64,000 nucleotides of DNA, taken from NCBI GenBank assembly GCA_905250025.1, contig CAJNOJ010000124.1, forward strand, positions 223,102-287,101, read 5' to 3'. The stretch is from Adineta ricciae. Lineage: Eukaryota > Rotifera > Eurotatoria > Adinetida > Adinetidae. Each line of letters begins with the position of its first letter. Position 1 is the first letter of the stretch. The position numbers were made by a program, and so were the translations under genes. Under the pieces are notes generated by a model. That model was given only the letters and a program-made list of their open reading frames with translations, searched no databases and was not told the origin of the DNA. Below are positions 23,588 through 34,307 of this stretch, in pieces.

Positions 23588-25304
23588 ATGCATCTCACAA
23601 TTATCGTCGTTGTTTGTTTTATCAGTCTTCTTGTTATCTACTTGTCAATTTTAAAATCTCGATATTCATATTTTCAACGTCGAGGTATTCCAGGCCCTTC
23701 GCCCACTTTCTTTCTTGGCCATTTCGGTATTATATGGTCGACGAAATCTTATTCGCGTCAATTACAATCATGGACAAAACAATTTGGCTCAATTTATGGT
23801 CTTTTTGAAGGCACTCGTCCATTCTATGTTGTGTCCGATGTTGATTTTCTTCAAAATATATTCATTCATCAATTTTCATCCTTCAATTCGCATCGTATTT
23901 CTTTCCTTTACAAATTATCTAAATCAGTGCATTTGATTGGTGCGGATTCAGCACGATGGCATCAACAACGACACGCTATCAATCCTGCATTTTCAGCCGC
24001 AAAACTCAAGCTTATGAACCCACTCATCGATCGATGCATCGAATCATTTATCGAGAAATCATCTGAAATAAATCAAGAAAGCAACGAATTTGATATCTAT
24101 AAGTTATATCAACGATTAACCATGGATGTTATCTGTTAGTATACATTCGTTTTACAAAATATATGATTTTGTATATGTTGCATTCGTTCCAGGTCATTGT
24201 GCATTTGGCATTGATACAGATATGCAAAATGATGTCGATAACGAGATGATGGCTAAAGCAGCTATTATTTTCAAACAAGATGTCGAACGCATGCCATTGA
24301 CAAAACTGAGCTATCTAATGCCATGGTTAACACCCATTCTCGCTCGATTCCTTCTCTTTCAGACAGTTCTTTTTCATGCTCTCCACAGACTGGCACCTAC
24401 TATTTTTCCCGATCTTACGGATAAGATACCTCGTTTTTGGCTTCTCGCAAGAGTCCAACAAGTTATCGATGCGCGTAACATCGGATCAGGAGCAGATACA
24501 GCGAAACGAGTTGATCTTCTGCAACTGATGCTTGATGCGAAAACTAAGTCGCAGCATGAGGTTCCTTAATCACTCTGAAATAGTTTGATATCTTTTGTGT
24601 GTATGTATATCCTAGGAAACTACATGCGAGAAAGGATTGACCAATGATGAAATCAAAGCAAATATTTTTCTCTTCATGGTTGCTGGCTTTGACACAACAT
24701 CGACAATGTTAGCGAATTGTACTTACGTATTAGCTACAAAGCCTGAGATCCAAGAGAAGCTTTATGAAGAAATTCACAGTTTGGATAAAGACAAGTTTGA
24801 TTATGATACAATAACTAAAATAGAATACATGGAATTATTTCTACGAGAAGTTCTTCGTATGTATCCTGCTTCCACATCCGTACTCACCAGAGTATGCAAT
24901 GAAACAACAACTGTATGCGGTCATCTTATTGAGAAAGGTAAAGTGCTTTTCGGACATGTTTTGATTTGTTTTTCTATTTTGCCTACTCAGGAAGTGTTAT
25001 TCAAACAGATTTATTTACAATTCATTATAATCCTGATCTATGGGGTCCTGATGATCCACATGAGTTCGTGCCTGAACGGCATCTAACCAAACGACATCCA
25101 ATGGCACTTTTAACATTTGGTGCCGGACCGCGTATATGTATTGGAATGCGATTTGCGACGATGGAGATCAAAATGACTCTCGCACGTTTAGTACACGATT
25201 ATAAAATATTGCCTGGTAAACATTTAGAAGAAAGCTTTCAACTTCGTGATGGATTCGTTATACAGCCAGATGCTGTTTATATTAAACTTCAAAAGCGTAA
25301 CTGA
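23588..25304 (+). CDS. Cytochrome P450 (CYP3-clan-like), haplotype B allele
   Basis: Four exons, 23588-24134, 24193-24560, 24616-24937 and 24991-25304, with the same exon lengths as the copy at 20152; 516 aa. Motifs AGFDTTST, EVLR and FGAGPRICIGMRFA are intact. In the first exon only about five residues of 182 differ (YFQRRG for YFQCRG, NPLIDR for DPLIDR and similar). That low divergence, and the shared flanks, are what one expects of alleles. Function as for the other copy. Confidence 0.9.
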
Positions 25305-25408
25305 TGAAAACAAGCTTACAAATGTTATAAAACAAATCTTTTTCTTCTATTATCATACATATGTACTCGGGCTGCTACTAATAGCTCTATAATGATTAGA
25401 CAAGTGTT

Positions 25409-28111
25409 TCAAAATTTAGTGTTGTGGCTGGCAATTGAACTGTTCGAAGAACTACGAGGAACTGAATAAAGAGCAGGAGTTCGAAGAATATCACGCTTAG
25501 TACTGGGTCGAACGGTACGACGTATGAAATAAATAGATTTCTTGACTAATCCAGAGAGATAGTACTTGACGATTACCATGTTTTGGCACATAAATAATAA
25601 TAATGCCAGAATACTTATACTTCCGAATATGATAAATACACCAGCCATTGTTCCAATCGACAGCTGATCAACTAGTATCGACGATGTATTCGAACAATAG
25701 CTGGCTTGAAACCATTTCGTTTTCAAACTATCTAATACACCCGATTCTCGCAATGATAGGATATTTACGTCTAAAATTTGTTGATAAATCCAGTTCTTTT
25801 GAGTAACAATTCCAAACTGACTGTAATCAGCAGGCGCGCCAACTAATGTTAAATTGCAGTAAACATTCCCAGCGAAATACTCTGACACGCCACTATCCAT
25901 CAAAGCTACGTCGATTACATTAGTCAAGAGTTTCTGAAAGGTTTCAGCCTTTGTGCGTAATGGATAAAAATCTCGACTACCACCGGATACTTCTCGTAAA
26001 TAAAAGGTTTCAATAGCCGTATTCGTACGGATACCTATCCGTCCAGGTGCCACTTTTCCGTTTTTCAAGTCCTCAATACCAGAAATGATGTTATTTGTCT
26101 TAGCTACTGTTAAATCAGACGTCAGATTCGCTTGATATTGCGCTACTAGAACAAAACTGAGAATGTATATAGCACCAGTTACTAATCGACTCATAGGCGT
26201 CCTGATACGATAATCCCAATTATATCCAACAAGAGTTCCAAACGCGTAATACATACTTAATTCAAATTGATGAATGAGAGATTTACGTTTCATTGTTCGA
26301 TTGCGACGGCCTTCAAATAAAAATATTAAAATAGCCGACCAGACAATAACGCATATGATGATTATCCAAAGATGAAATGAAAACGGTCGTAGGAAAGACC
26401 AATAATTGACTGGTTCGACGGGTGCAATACGTGTGATAATTCGTAATGAATTATCAAAAATTCCGGCGGAGAAAGTAACTAATTTTCGTCGATCAGCATA
26501 GATTGTCACATCACCAACAACCATATCATAAGCGCCATTTGCAACGGCATTAATAAGTGCATTGTAACTCTGATTTGATGGTAAACACGTTATATTTGAA
26601 ATGAATCCCATTGCTTTTTCTAACTGTTTTATAAGATCAGGAATATATCCGACTATTTTCTGAGCTGTTTGTCCATAGTCATCAGTGGTCGCTGTACATT
26701 TTGTAAACGGTACTGCCTCGATAACAGCAATTTGTAGAACTAAACCTGAAATTGATGCATAACCAGTAGGAGGTACGGTTGATTTACCAGGCCATATAAT
26801 CGAGCTCATCCGTCCATTAGCTGTCCATTCACCTGTCTCTGATGAGACGAGCACTGGAACATAACTTAGAATATTAGAAGAACTCTGCACATTTTTCACT
26901 ATATAGTAGGTGCCGTTGACACGATCAGTTGTGTTTGCGCTGAATGCTATTGGACCGGATACACCAAGAAATGTATTTGAATCAATGATATCAAACAATG
27001 AGCTTGAGTTGATTAACTGTCGATCAAAACAGTATGAGCTATTAAACAATGAAACACATGGAGTAGTTGTTGAACAAAGATGACTCAATGCTTGAATCAG
27101 CGTCCAAGTTGCATCGAAGGCAAAGAGAGCATAATAATCAACGTTTTTCGATTCTGGAAACGATTCAGGCTCATACGTTTTCCATATCTCATATGCTTCG
27201 TTGAGTAAGGTTTTATTGATGAGTCCATAAGCAAGACCTCCCACCACCGGCTCGAGGGTGAGCATACCACTCAATTGTTCCTGCCATGTAGGCAGAAAAG
27301 AATTCAAAGGAATATTCGTACTCAATATCCACATGAATTGTGGACCGAGCACATCAGCGCGTAAGGCAAGTTCTAAGATAGAAGCTGAATAGCCTGAATC
27401 AGCCCACAGTATGACTAATCGTGTTGAGCTGCTCATTAAAAGAGCTCTTAAGTCACCTTTAATAGAACGTGTCATAGTATCGAATACTATCATTTCTGCC
27501 ACGGTTAAATTATTCTTCTCAAACGTGTCGCTGATTGCTTTTGTTCCACCCAATCCAAATGCATCATTTTGATAGATGATAATACATGACGTCCAATTGT
27601 ACAGGTCAAAAAGTTTAGCTATTGCTAGCGCGGCCGCCGTGTCTGCAGGAAGCGTACGATAGAAACTGGGATATGTCCGTCGATCGGACAGATCAGGATC
27701 AGTCGAAGCATAGGACACCATAGGAATACGAAGTTGAGCAGCAAACGGAGCCATAAAATGAGATTCTCTTGAAAAAGGAGGACCGACAATACCAACAATG
27801 CTTGAATTCGGCACTAGTCGGCAAGTACTGCTCAAAGTATTTATCGAATTGCCATCACTCCTAATCGTCTGCCAGCCAATAAAATGCCCGTTAACAGTTA
27901 TATTGTATTTCTGAGCCAGTACTATCGCCGATTTGAACATTGCGCGACACTGGCGAGACCATGATGTCGATTCTGTGGTGTTCGAATCCTCGTAAAAGAT
28001 ACCTGCTAATTGTACCCCGGACGAATTCAATAATGGCCAGTTCGCGACGAAGCGTGGCACGGTATTGTATATAAGGAAAAGATGTATGCATTGCCATTGA
28101 AAAGTCCACAT
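25409..28111 (-). CDS. Ionotropic glutamate receptor with K+-channel-like pore (complete, haplotype B)
   Basis: Single frame of 900 aa from the ATG at 28111. The frame is open further upstream, but the allele at 36765 begins at the same MW(T/N)FQWQ start, followed by a hydrophobic signal peptide. Domains: amino-terminal ANF-receptor-like domain (about 28-430; IVGIVGPPFSRESHF, YNWTSCIIIYQNDAFG), ligand-binding S1 (IVGYIPDLIKQLEKAMGF, DVTIYADRRKLVTFS), M1 near 575-595, pore loop with T626-L-V-G-Y-N631, M3 with AQYQANLTSDLT in place of SYTANLAAFLT, S2, M4 near 825-848, and a short tail. The pore loop resembles the TVGYG filter of potassium channels, as in cyanobacterial GluR0 and Adineta AvGluR1. 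It is probably a plasma-membrane ligand-gated channel. Ligand and true selectivity are untested. Confidence 0.9.
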   Translation of the reverse strand: MWTFQWQCIHLFLIYNTVPRFVANWPLLNSSGVQLAGIFYEDSNTTESTSWSRQCRAMFKSAIVLAQKYNITVNGHFIGWQTIRSDGNSINTLSSTCRLVPNSSIVGIVGPPFSRESHFMAPFAAQLRIPMVSYASTDPDLSDRRTYPSFYRTLPADTAAALAIAKLFDLYNWTSCIIIYQNDAFGLGGTKAISDTFEKNNLTVAEMIVFDTMTRSIKGDLRALLMSSSTRLVILWADSGYSASILELALRADVLGPQFMWILSTNIPLNSFLPTWQEQLSGMLTLEPVVGGLAYGLINKTLLNEAYEIWKTYEPESFPESKNVDYYALFAFDATWTLIQALSHLCSTTTPCVSLFNSSYCFDRQLINSSSLFDIIDSNTFLGVSGPIAFSANTTDRVNGTYYIVKNVQSSSNILSYVPVLVSSETGEWTANGRMSSIIWPGKSTVPPTGYASISGLVLQIAVIEAVPFTKCTATTDDYGQTAQKIVGYIPDLIKQLEKAMGFISNITCLPSNQSYNALINAVANGAYDMVVGDVTIYADRRKLVTFSAGIFDNSLRIITRIAPVEPVNYWSFLRPFSFHLWIIIICVIVWSAILIFLFEGRRNRTMKRKSLIHQFELSMYYAFGTLVGYNWDYRIRTPMSRLVTGAIYILSFVLVAQYQANLTSDLTVAKTNNIISGIEDLKNGKVAPGRIGIRTNTAIETFYLREVSGGSRDFYPLRTKAETFQKLLTNVIDVALMDSGVSEYFAGNVYCNLTLVGAPADYSQFGIVTQKNWIYQQILDVNILSLRESGVLDSLKTKWFQASYCSNTSSILVDQLSIGTMAGVFIIFGSISILALLLFMCQNMVIVKYYLSGLVKKSIYFIRRTVRPSTKRDILRTPALYSVPRSSSNSSIASHNTKF

Positions 28112-28625
28112 AGTTCGTATTTTTTTCCTCGTCAACTCGTAGAGAATACAATTGTACGAATACAAATAGCTGAGTCTGTCAAACATTCGCTTATCAATGG
28201 AAGGCAGACTAAATAAATATTCCCTACAGCTAAATTCTGCTTTTGATATTTTGACGTCAAGCATTGCTTCTTTTGTTTTAATCCACATCAACAAAAAATG
28301 AGAACCTTCTCCTTCTATTGAAAACGAAACAGTTCTTTTCTTCGATTCTGTTACCGTGATTTTTATAAGGAAGTGAAAACAAAACGTCAAGTGACGCATT
28401 ATAACAACCAACGAAAATCATCGAATTCTACTCATGCAATGTATCGTTGTTTTTTTCTCGAAAAAATTCACATGTACCCGTTCATGTGTTCATCAACGAT
28501 ATTTATACACTGATTTCTCCTTCCTTATCAGTCATGGAGTACATAGATAACACACTCATTCACTTGTTCTTCTCAAATATAACAGTCAATTTCATTCTCA
28601 TTTTCACATGCAAGGTAACTTCACT
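28112..28625. other. Divergent intergenic region, iGluR/2OG oxygenase (haplotype B)
   Basis: 514 bp. The receptor frame stays open for about 100 more codons upstream of 28111, but this extension is not conserved in the other allele (frame differences near 36780-36830), so it is treated as 5' leader. No other gene seen. Confidence 0.5.
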
Positions 28626-29695
28626 ATGAAATCGATTATTCATCTTACTCTCTTGTTTCTTCTGAATGCTCAAGCATTCAATGCAAATCATCAGCAAGAT
28701 CAATGCGATAATTTATGTGCAATTGAGATCAATGAAATTGACATGTCCAAATTTCTCAGTGGTACAGATGAAGAAAAGAAACACATCGCAGCACTATTTG
28801 ATCGAACTTTTCATGAACAAGGTGTTACCCGTTTAATCAATAACAACATCACATCAGAACTAATGGCCAAAGCCAAGGAATTTTTTGCGTTAGATTTAGA
28901 AACAAAAATGAAATATAACATCGATCGTCACGATATTACTACATCAGGATACAAGCCGTTAGGGTTTGAAACGGTTGCCAACTATAAAAACGAGAAGCAA
29001 ACGGCATCAACTGATTCTACTGAAGCTTTTTTCACATATTTCAAATCGCAACCCAAACAGCTCAATTTTCCAGCCGATAAATTACCTGAGCAATTTAGTG
29101 AAATTATACCAGAGTATATCTTCAAATCACGACAATTAATAGCATTAGTTCATCGTATTGTCGACATGGCTTTAGGATTGGATGAAAATACACTGGATCG
29201 CAATTATACGAACGATGACGCTCTGTTCAGTTCGCGACTAACTCGATATTTACCAACGGAAGATGAGCATGGATTGGCATTCGGCGAACATCAAGATTAT
29301 CTTGGATTTACTTTGTTACAAAACGATGATGTGCCTGGTATGTTCTTTTAGATTAACATCTCTACTAACTGATGATCTGCGCTTTGCTAGGATTGGAAGT
29401 GAATATCGACGGCAGATGGTTTCGTGTGGATTCTAAGCCGAATACTCTTATATTATTGGGTGGCGAGCTGATTCAGAGATGGACGAATAATTATTGGATA
29501 TCGATACTACATCGCGTTAGTGCAGTGAAACAGCTACGATTTTCAGTCTTGTTCTTTACTGGACCAGATGTAAATACAGTTATTGAAACATTACCATGTG
29601 AAAAATGTCTGCGAACATCGTCAAAATATACTCCTGTTAGTGTATCTGAACATTTAAAACGAAAACAGGAGGCTACATTACAAAAAGACCGTTAG
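28626..29695 (+). CDS. Secreted-type 2-oxoglutarate/Fe(II) dioxygenase (isopenicillin-N-synthase-like), haplotype B
   Basis: Two exons, 28626-29337 and 29391-29695, with a 53-bp intron; 338 aa. The N-terminus is a signal peptide (MKSIIHLTLLFLLNAQAF). The DIOX_N region follows (EINEIDMSKFL, then ELMAKAKEFFALDLETKMKY). The Fe(II) and cosubstrate residues are present: HxD in FGEHQDYLG, the distal His in SILHRV, and the R-x-S pair in LRFSVLFF. Such enzymes oxidise small molecules using 2-oxoglutarate and oxygen; relatives are usually cytosolic, so the signal peptide is notable. An ATG six codons upstream (28608) is possible. The allele is at 37284-38353 with identical exon structure. Confidence 0.85.
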
Positions 29696-30883
29696 CGTTA
29701 ATATACAATGTGTACTTTTTTCTTTTCTTTTCTTATCAGTTGGAAACAAACGCATGTGAAAAGTTTATATTCACCAAATAGAAGATAGCTCATAGTTTCT
29801 TTCTCTGTTTTCAATGATTGCAAGATAACGAAAATATGTAAATCATTCATATTGAAAATAGATATGAATTTTATGCTTTCTGATACCATCACCAGGCCAT
29901 CGATAAGCTATGAGAGAGAAATGGTGTTTCCGTACGTTTCTGAGTGTTACAAAATAATTTCATTTCAAGAAAATGTGAAGTTGACAGAGTAAGTGAATGC
30001 TGTTTTAATTGTTCTTTTCCGAAGTAAAAAAGAATTTTACACATGGAAGCGTCATTCACTTTTCTTTGCTTCTCTGTTAGCTAATTCTATAGTGGTGATT
30101 ACATCGCTCCGACTTTGTGTTTTTATCTACTAGAAGAATGATAATAAGATCGTGTCCGTTTTCTTATCAGGAGTGTTAATTTAACTGTACTTTGTAAACG
30201 AATACTAGATTAGAGTTATACGTTCGCAGACGTTCTCTCGAATTTCTCTTAGCGGTTCATTCTAAAGCACTGATCAACGCTTTTTCTAATGCGAAAGATA
30301 CATATTGCGAATCAGAAATGTGTATGTTCTTCTTTGATTCGCGTCATTTCGTGTGAAAATTCTCGTTTATTAGCTGTAAATAAGAAGGAACGCGTTTTTC
30401 TGATGGTTTCGCACAAAAGAATTTTTAATAAGTTAAACTTTTGTTCGCTCGCAAAATTGAGGAAGAAAAATCTGACTACGTCATTGGAGAGAGCGTCATC
30501 AATCGCATGTTCCTAGAGATTCAAAACTTTGCAGCACGGTTTGAAGTACACCAAGAAAGGGAAAAAAAGAACTTTGAAAAATAGTCTGCTCTTGTATTCT
30601 TGGTCAGTAATGCATGCATATACTCTATACGGTAGCAAAATACATTAGATATTGCACCCTTTCGTATCATATCACTAAACGGTAAGGATTATACAGCATT
30701 TCGTTTTTAATTTCCAAACATAGAGACAACTTGTATTTGTACTCTTCGTTAATAGAAAAATAAACTTCGAGGGACAAATCATACTTTCATCCCAAGCGGT
30801 ATACCACATATTGAATTACATCGCTTGAGTTGACGTGTTGATTTCCCTTCCGTCTCAGTCAATCTAATTAATTTTATGAAAAA
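29696..30883. other. Intergenic region (haplotype B)
   Basis: About 1.2 kb between oxygenase and GPCR, aligning with 38354-39674 of the other haplotype. A stretch of about 130 bp present there (near 38905-39045) is absent here. Small frames look like chance. Confidence 0.5.
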
Positions 30884-31205
30884 ATGACGGACGGCAGCGG
30901 TACTAATTCAACACGCAATGTACCTTCGTACTTATCTATGACAACGATTGAATCATGGTTTATTCCTTCTGACCTCTTCATGACGGTTTCAATCTCTTCC
31001 GGAACTATTCTATCTTTCATTTTCCTGTGTATTATTACCATTGATAAAGCATGTCGCACGGTTTCGATGATGTTAGTTGCCAATTCATGCTTAGCTTCTT
31101 TTATGTTTGGTTTTAACATAACTTGCATGTCAATCTTCACATTGATAGATGACTTTCATCAAGTAGGATACGAAGATTCACTGGGTCTCTGGCGTGGCTA
31201 TGCCA
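30884..31205 (+). pseudogene. Orphan GPCR, 5' part only; broken at LTR-element sequence (haplotype B)
   Basis: An open frame encodes a short glycosylatable N-terminus (NSTRNVPSYLS), TM1 (MTVSISSGTILSFIFLCIIT), TM2 (MLVANSCLASFMFGFNITC) and the first extracellular loop (SLGLWRGYA). Homology to the other allele stops after base 31205, where unrelated sequence with LTR pieces begins; TM3-TM7 are not found before the contig end. The loop-1 Cys usually bonded to loop 2, present as SLCL in the other allele, is Gly here. As it stands this allele cannot make a receptor. Confidence 0.75.
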
Positions 31206-31214
31206 TCCAAGGTA

Positions 31215-31344
31215 ATGTTTCCGGAATCCGGATCCGCCCGGACCCCGAACGATCCTATGTCTTTTCCCGCATCTTCCTACAGGTTCCATGCGGGCTTGCA
31301 AAGTATCCCGCAGGAAAAACCCACGGCAAGTGGAAGCAGTACTC
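31215..31344. other. GC-rich block inside the LTR composite
   Basis: About 130 bp with many CCCG, CCGG and GGGC words (for example GGATCCGCCCGGACCCCG) in an otherwise AT-rich region. It replaces the part of the LTR found in the other two copies. Possibly a piece of another mobile element; origin unknown. Confidence 0.4.
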
Positions 31345-31457
31345 CCCGGATATAGTATGATATAGAGGTGAGAGAATAAAGAATAGAAAGAGATGAACGA
31401 TATCATTATCGTTACACCCTCTCACTCAGCTTAGACGCGCTCCTGAGCGTCTTTACA
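31345..31457 (-). repeat. Partial LTR (copy 1)
   Basis: Matches the outer half of 32327-32435, including GAGAGATGAACGATATCATT-like sequence and the GCGTCTTTACA edge. The other half is replaced by the GC-rich block. Confidence 0.6.
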
Positions 31458-32178
31458 ATATTAAGTCGAAGGCGAAAAAAAAATGAAGATGAGTAGATAA
31501 TGATCACGAGAAAGGTCACACGAATAAGAACAATATAAACTCATCGAATGCACTAGAGATATCTCAACACAAAATGCGATTTATAAGCGTTTACACATAA
31601 CGAAGTAGTTTTAAAAAAATTTCGATCCAACAACTACGACGTTTCATACAAAAAATTAACATAATGACAATCACACACGCATTAATACGAGATATTCCAT
31701 ACGACTTTTTCTCATCCTCTTGCTTAAACCGATTAGCTTGATTTGTAAAATACAGCAAAAAATATAATGAGTCAATTAGTGCAGTCTTCTGTATGCGGCT
31801 TTACTTGAACGAATCTTGTGCCAATAAAATGAATCGCCACGCAGTAGAAGTGGAACACTTCCATGTCATTCTTCTCCCGGATAACTCGGCTGTTCAGTCG
31901 TTGGGTCGTTCTTGCAGCTACAGACAAATAAAATTCTTCGATTTCTTCATTTCAAATAATTCTTTCTGGATTAATATTCCTGCCAACGCTTGCCCACCCG
32001 ATTCTGATGCCGTTGAGGAGGTTCCTCATCACATCAATTCAAAATTCATCTTTGTTATTTTACATACATTGCAGTCACCGATTGCCCATTAAATTTCGAT
32101 TTATCCATTGATTGATCTTCAGTGTTGTTTGTGTTTACTAGAGAATCTACTTCGAGTGGATTTGCGAAGATTCACTAG

Positions 32179-32190
32179 CCAGGGTCGCCA
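32179..32190 (-). other. tRNA primer-binding site of LTR element
   Basis: CCAGGGTCGCCA on the plus strand directly abuts the LTR. On the minus strand it reads TGGCGACCCTGG, complementary to a tRNA 3' end that closes in CCA. Confidence 0.55.
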
Positions 32191-32435
32191 TGTAACGACA
32201 AACTGGTTGAGTAGCTGACCGCTTCTCACGGTATCGATGTTTATTGACTACTCTACATGACCAGAATGTGTCTCTTTCAAAATAAGACATGCGCTTATAT
32301 AGAGAAGAGGAAAGAGAGATATGACCCGGAAATAGTATGATACAGAGGTGAGAGAAAAAGAACAGAAAGAGATGAACGATATCATTATCGTTACACCCTC
32401 CCACTCAGATTGACGCACTCCTGGGCGTCTTTACA
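32191..32435 (-). repeat. LTR (copy 2, 245 bp)
   Basis: Starts TGTAACGACAAACTGG and ends TTTACA on the plus strand. Shares about 110 bp at one end with copy 3 and about 110 bp at the other with copy 1. It contains TATATAGAG/CTCTATATAA, a possible element TATA box on the minus strand. Confidence 0.65.
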
Positions 32436-34075
32436 TCCAAAAACAACACAACAACAAGCGAATAATAAACTGAGAAAAACAATCTAACGTATGATGATGA
32501 CGCAATATGGAAAAAAAAATGGCAAAAAAAAAACAAAAAAAAAACAATTTCATAATATTTAACTCATGCGTTACACTTATTAAACATATAATTTCGAACA
32601 TACAATGTTTAGGCGCAAGACAATATTTTTCTTTGACAATCATTTGGACACAACAAAAAAAATTGTTTCACTTAAGTCATACAGACAGAAAGATCAATTA
32701 TATAGAGAATACTCACGGCTTTCGATTTTTTTTCCTCATAAAAACTCCATATTTCGCGCGATGCGAACAGATAAATCCATCTATAAAAGGTCAAACACTT
32801 TTATGTCACTTTTCATAGATTGCATTTAATATCCGATGACAATTCTTCCATAATATATATATCATAAAAAAATTTAACGACGAGAATGATACCATTGATT
32901 TAACAGCCAGCGTAGGATAAATAACTATTGAATGACAAATCTTGATTGTTACATGCATCGATCGACTAATTTTTTATTGAAATAAAGTACTCTTTGACAC
33001 AACGGGATTTGAGTCTAGTGTATAAACGATACCTAGAACGATCTCTAATAATATATATCATTTGATTTAATCTTTCTCTTCCATCTAAGAGAGATGACAG
33101 AGTGTGAAGCCATTTCACACAAATTAACCTAAAATTTGATCGATTGTTGGTCATTAACTTGATCATTTCGGATAAAGTGCAGCTGCTGATAAAGATGATA
33201 ATAACAACTGACCATTTCATTGATAGATAATGATAGATGATTTTTTACGGCCGATAATAATCACATTCATTATCATCGATGATAATTTTTGTTTGATGAA
33301 CCGAACAAAAATAAGAACGTAGCAAGAACGAGATGTTGAATCGAGCAGAAAGAATATGAAACGTACTGATGTTGTAAAGGAAATGCGACACCTCTCGCAT
33401 AAACAGTAAACAGAAAACCGTCCTTTAGTACGTCAACTGATGAACTGTTACATTGTTTTGCAGTAGAACAAACAAGACCTGCAGTTGTCAACAACGCCAA
33501 ATTCTTCATCTTCCATCAATATCTTCCTTCTTTACGTCAGTCCAAATTTTCATTCATATTTTTTTGTTGTTGTTGTTTCGTTGAATGATGTTGCAAATTT
33601 GCGCTTGTGAATAATACGGTATTTTTAATTGCGCATCGTTAATTTGTTTTTGTTTTGTTTTTCTTTATCGCGGCTGTTGTTGTTTCTGGCGGAAGCTAAA
33701 CTCATGCGGCTAGACGGACATAAATACGGCTAAGGTAGATAGTCGTGAGTAGATCGAGAAGAGAGAGCATGAAACGTATCGATGTTACTAAGGAAAGTGC
33801 GGTGACAAGTCGCACTATCGGCTCCCAACACATAAGCCGCCTTTTGATACGTCTACTGATGTTCGGTAACATTATTGGCGAAACACATTTCAACAATGCC
33901 ATGCGTCTTAACTCATATCACCTCGTTCCATTACCTTAATCAGTTCTTCTTACCATCTAAACATGTAGATTTCTTCATGGATCGAGTTAACTGGATGACG
34001 ACGATAATGATAATTTTTTGGTGTTATTTCTGGCAAGGATTTATTCTTCTTCAGGCTTTGCAAGGGTCTATCGTG

Positions 34076-34087
34076 CCAGGGTCGCCA
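34076..34087 (-). other. tRNA primer-binding site of LTR element (second)
   Basis: Identical 12-mer CCAGGGTCGCCA next to LTR copy 3. Its exact repetition in the same place at two LTRs supports the assignment. Confidence 0.55.
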
Positions 34088-34307
34088 TGTAATGACAAAC
34101 TGGTTGAGTAGCTGACCGCTTCTCACGGTATCGATGTTTATTGACTACTCTACATGACCAGAATGTATCCACTTCACAATAAGACACACGCTTATATAGA
34201 AAGAGAAAGGGAAAGAAGAAAACAGAGAAGAACAAGAGGATACGCATGATTAGGAGAGATGATCGTATATTGATATCACCCCAGGGGGTAATATCTTTAT
34301 CGTTACA
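34088..34307 (-). repeat. LTR (copy 3, about 220 bp)
   Basis: Starts TGTAATGACAAACTGG and ends CGTTACA on the plus strand; the first 110 bp are nearly identical to copy 2, the rest diverges. Confidence 0.6.

Larger units (their letters stand above)
31206..34307 (-). mobile_element. Composite of non-autonomous LTR retroelements
   Basis: Three related direct repeats (31345-31457, 32191-32435, 34088-34307) enclose AT-rich stretches of about 730 and 1650 bp. Read on the minus strand, each complete repeat starts TGTAA and ends TTACA, and both are followed at once by TGGCGACCCTGG, a typical tRNA-primed binding site. This gives orientation and identifies them as LTRs. The interiors carry no gag, protease, reverse transcriptase or integrase I can see, only short frames (for example 33273-33509, minus), so the elements are non-autonomous or deleted. 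The left edge abuts the broken GPCR. No clear target-site duplication is visible. Confidence 0.65.

Noticed and set aside
28112..28411. N-terminal extension of the glutamate receptor by 100 codons
   Set aside because: Not preserved in the other allele; the start at 28111 is followed by a signal peptide in both.
33273..33902. Short minus-strand frames within the LTR composite as possible gag or pol pieces
   Set aside because: No zinc knuckle, protease DTG/DSG, YxDD or integrase pattern seen.
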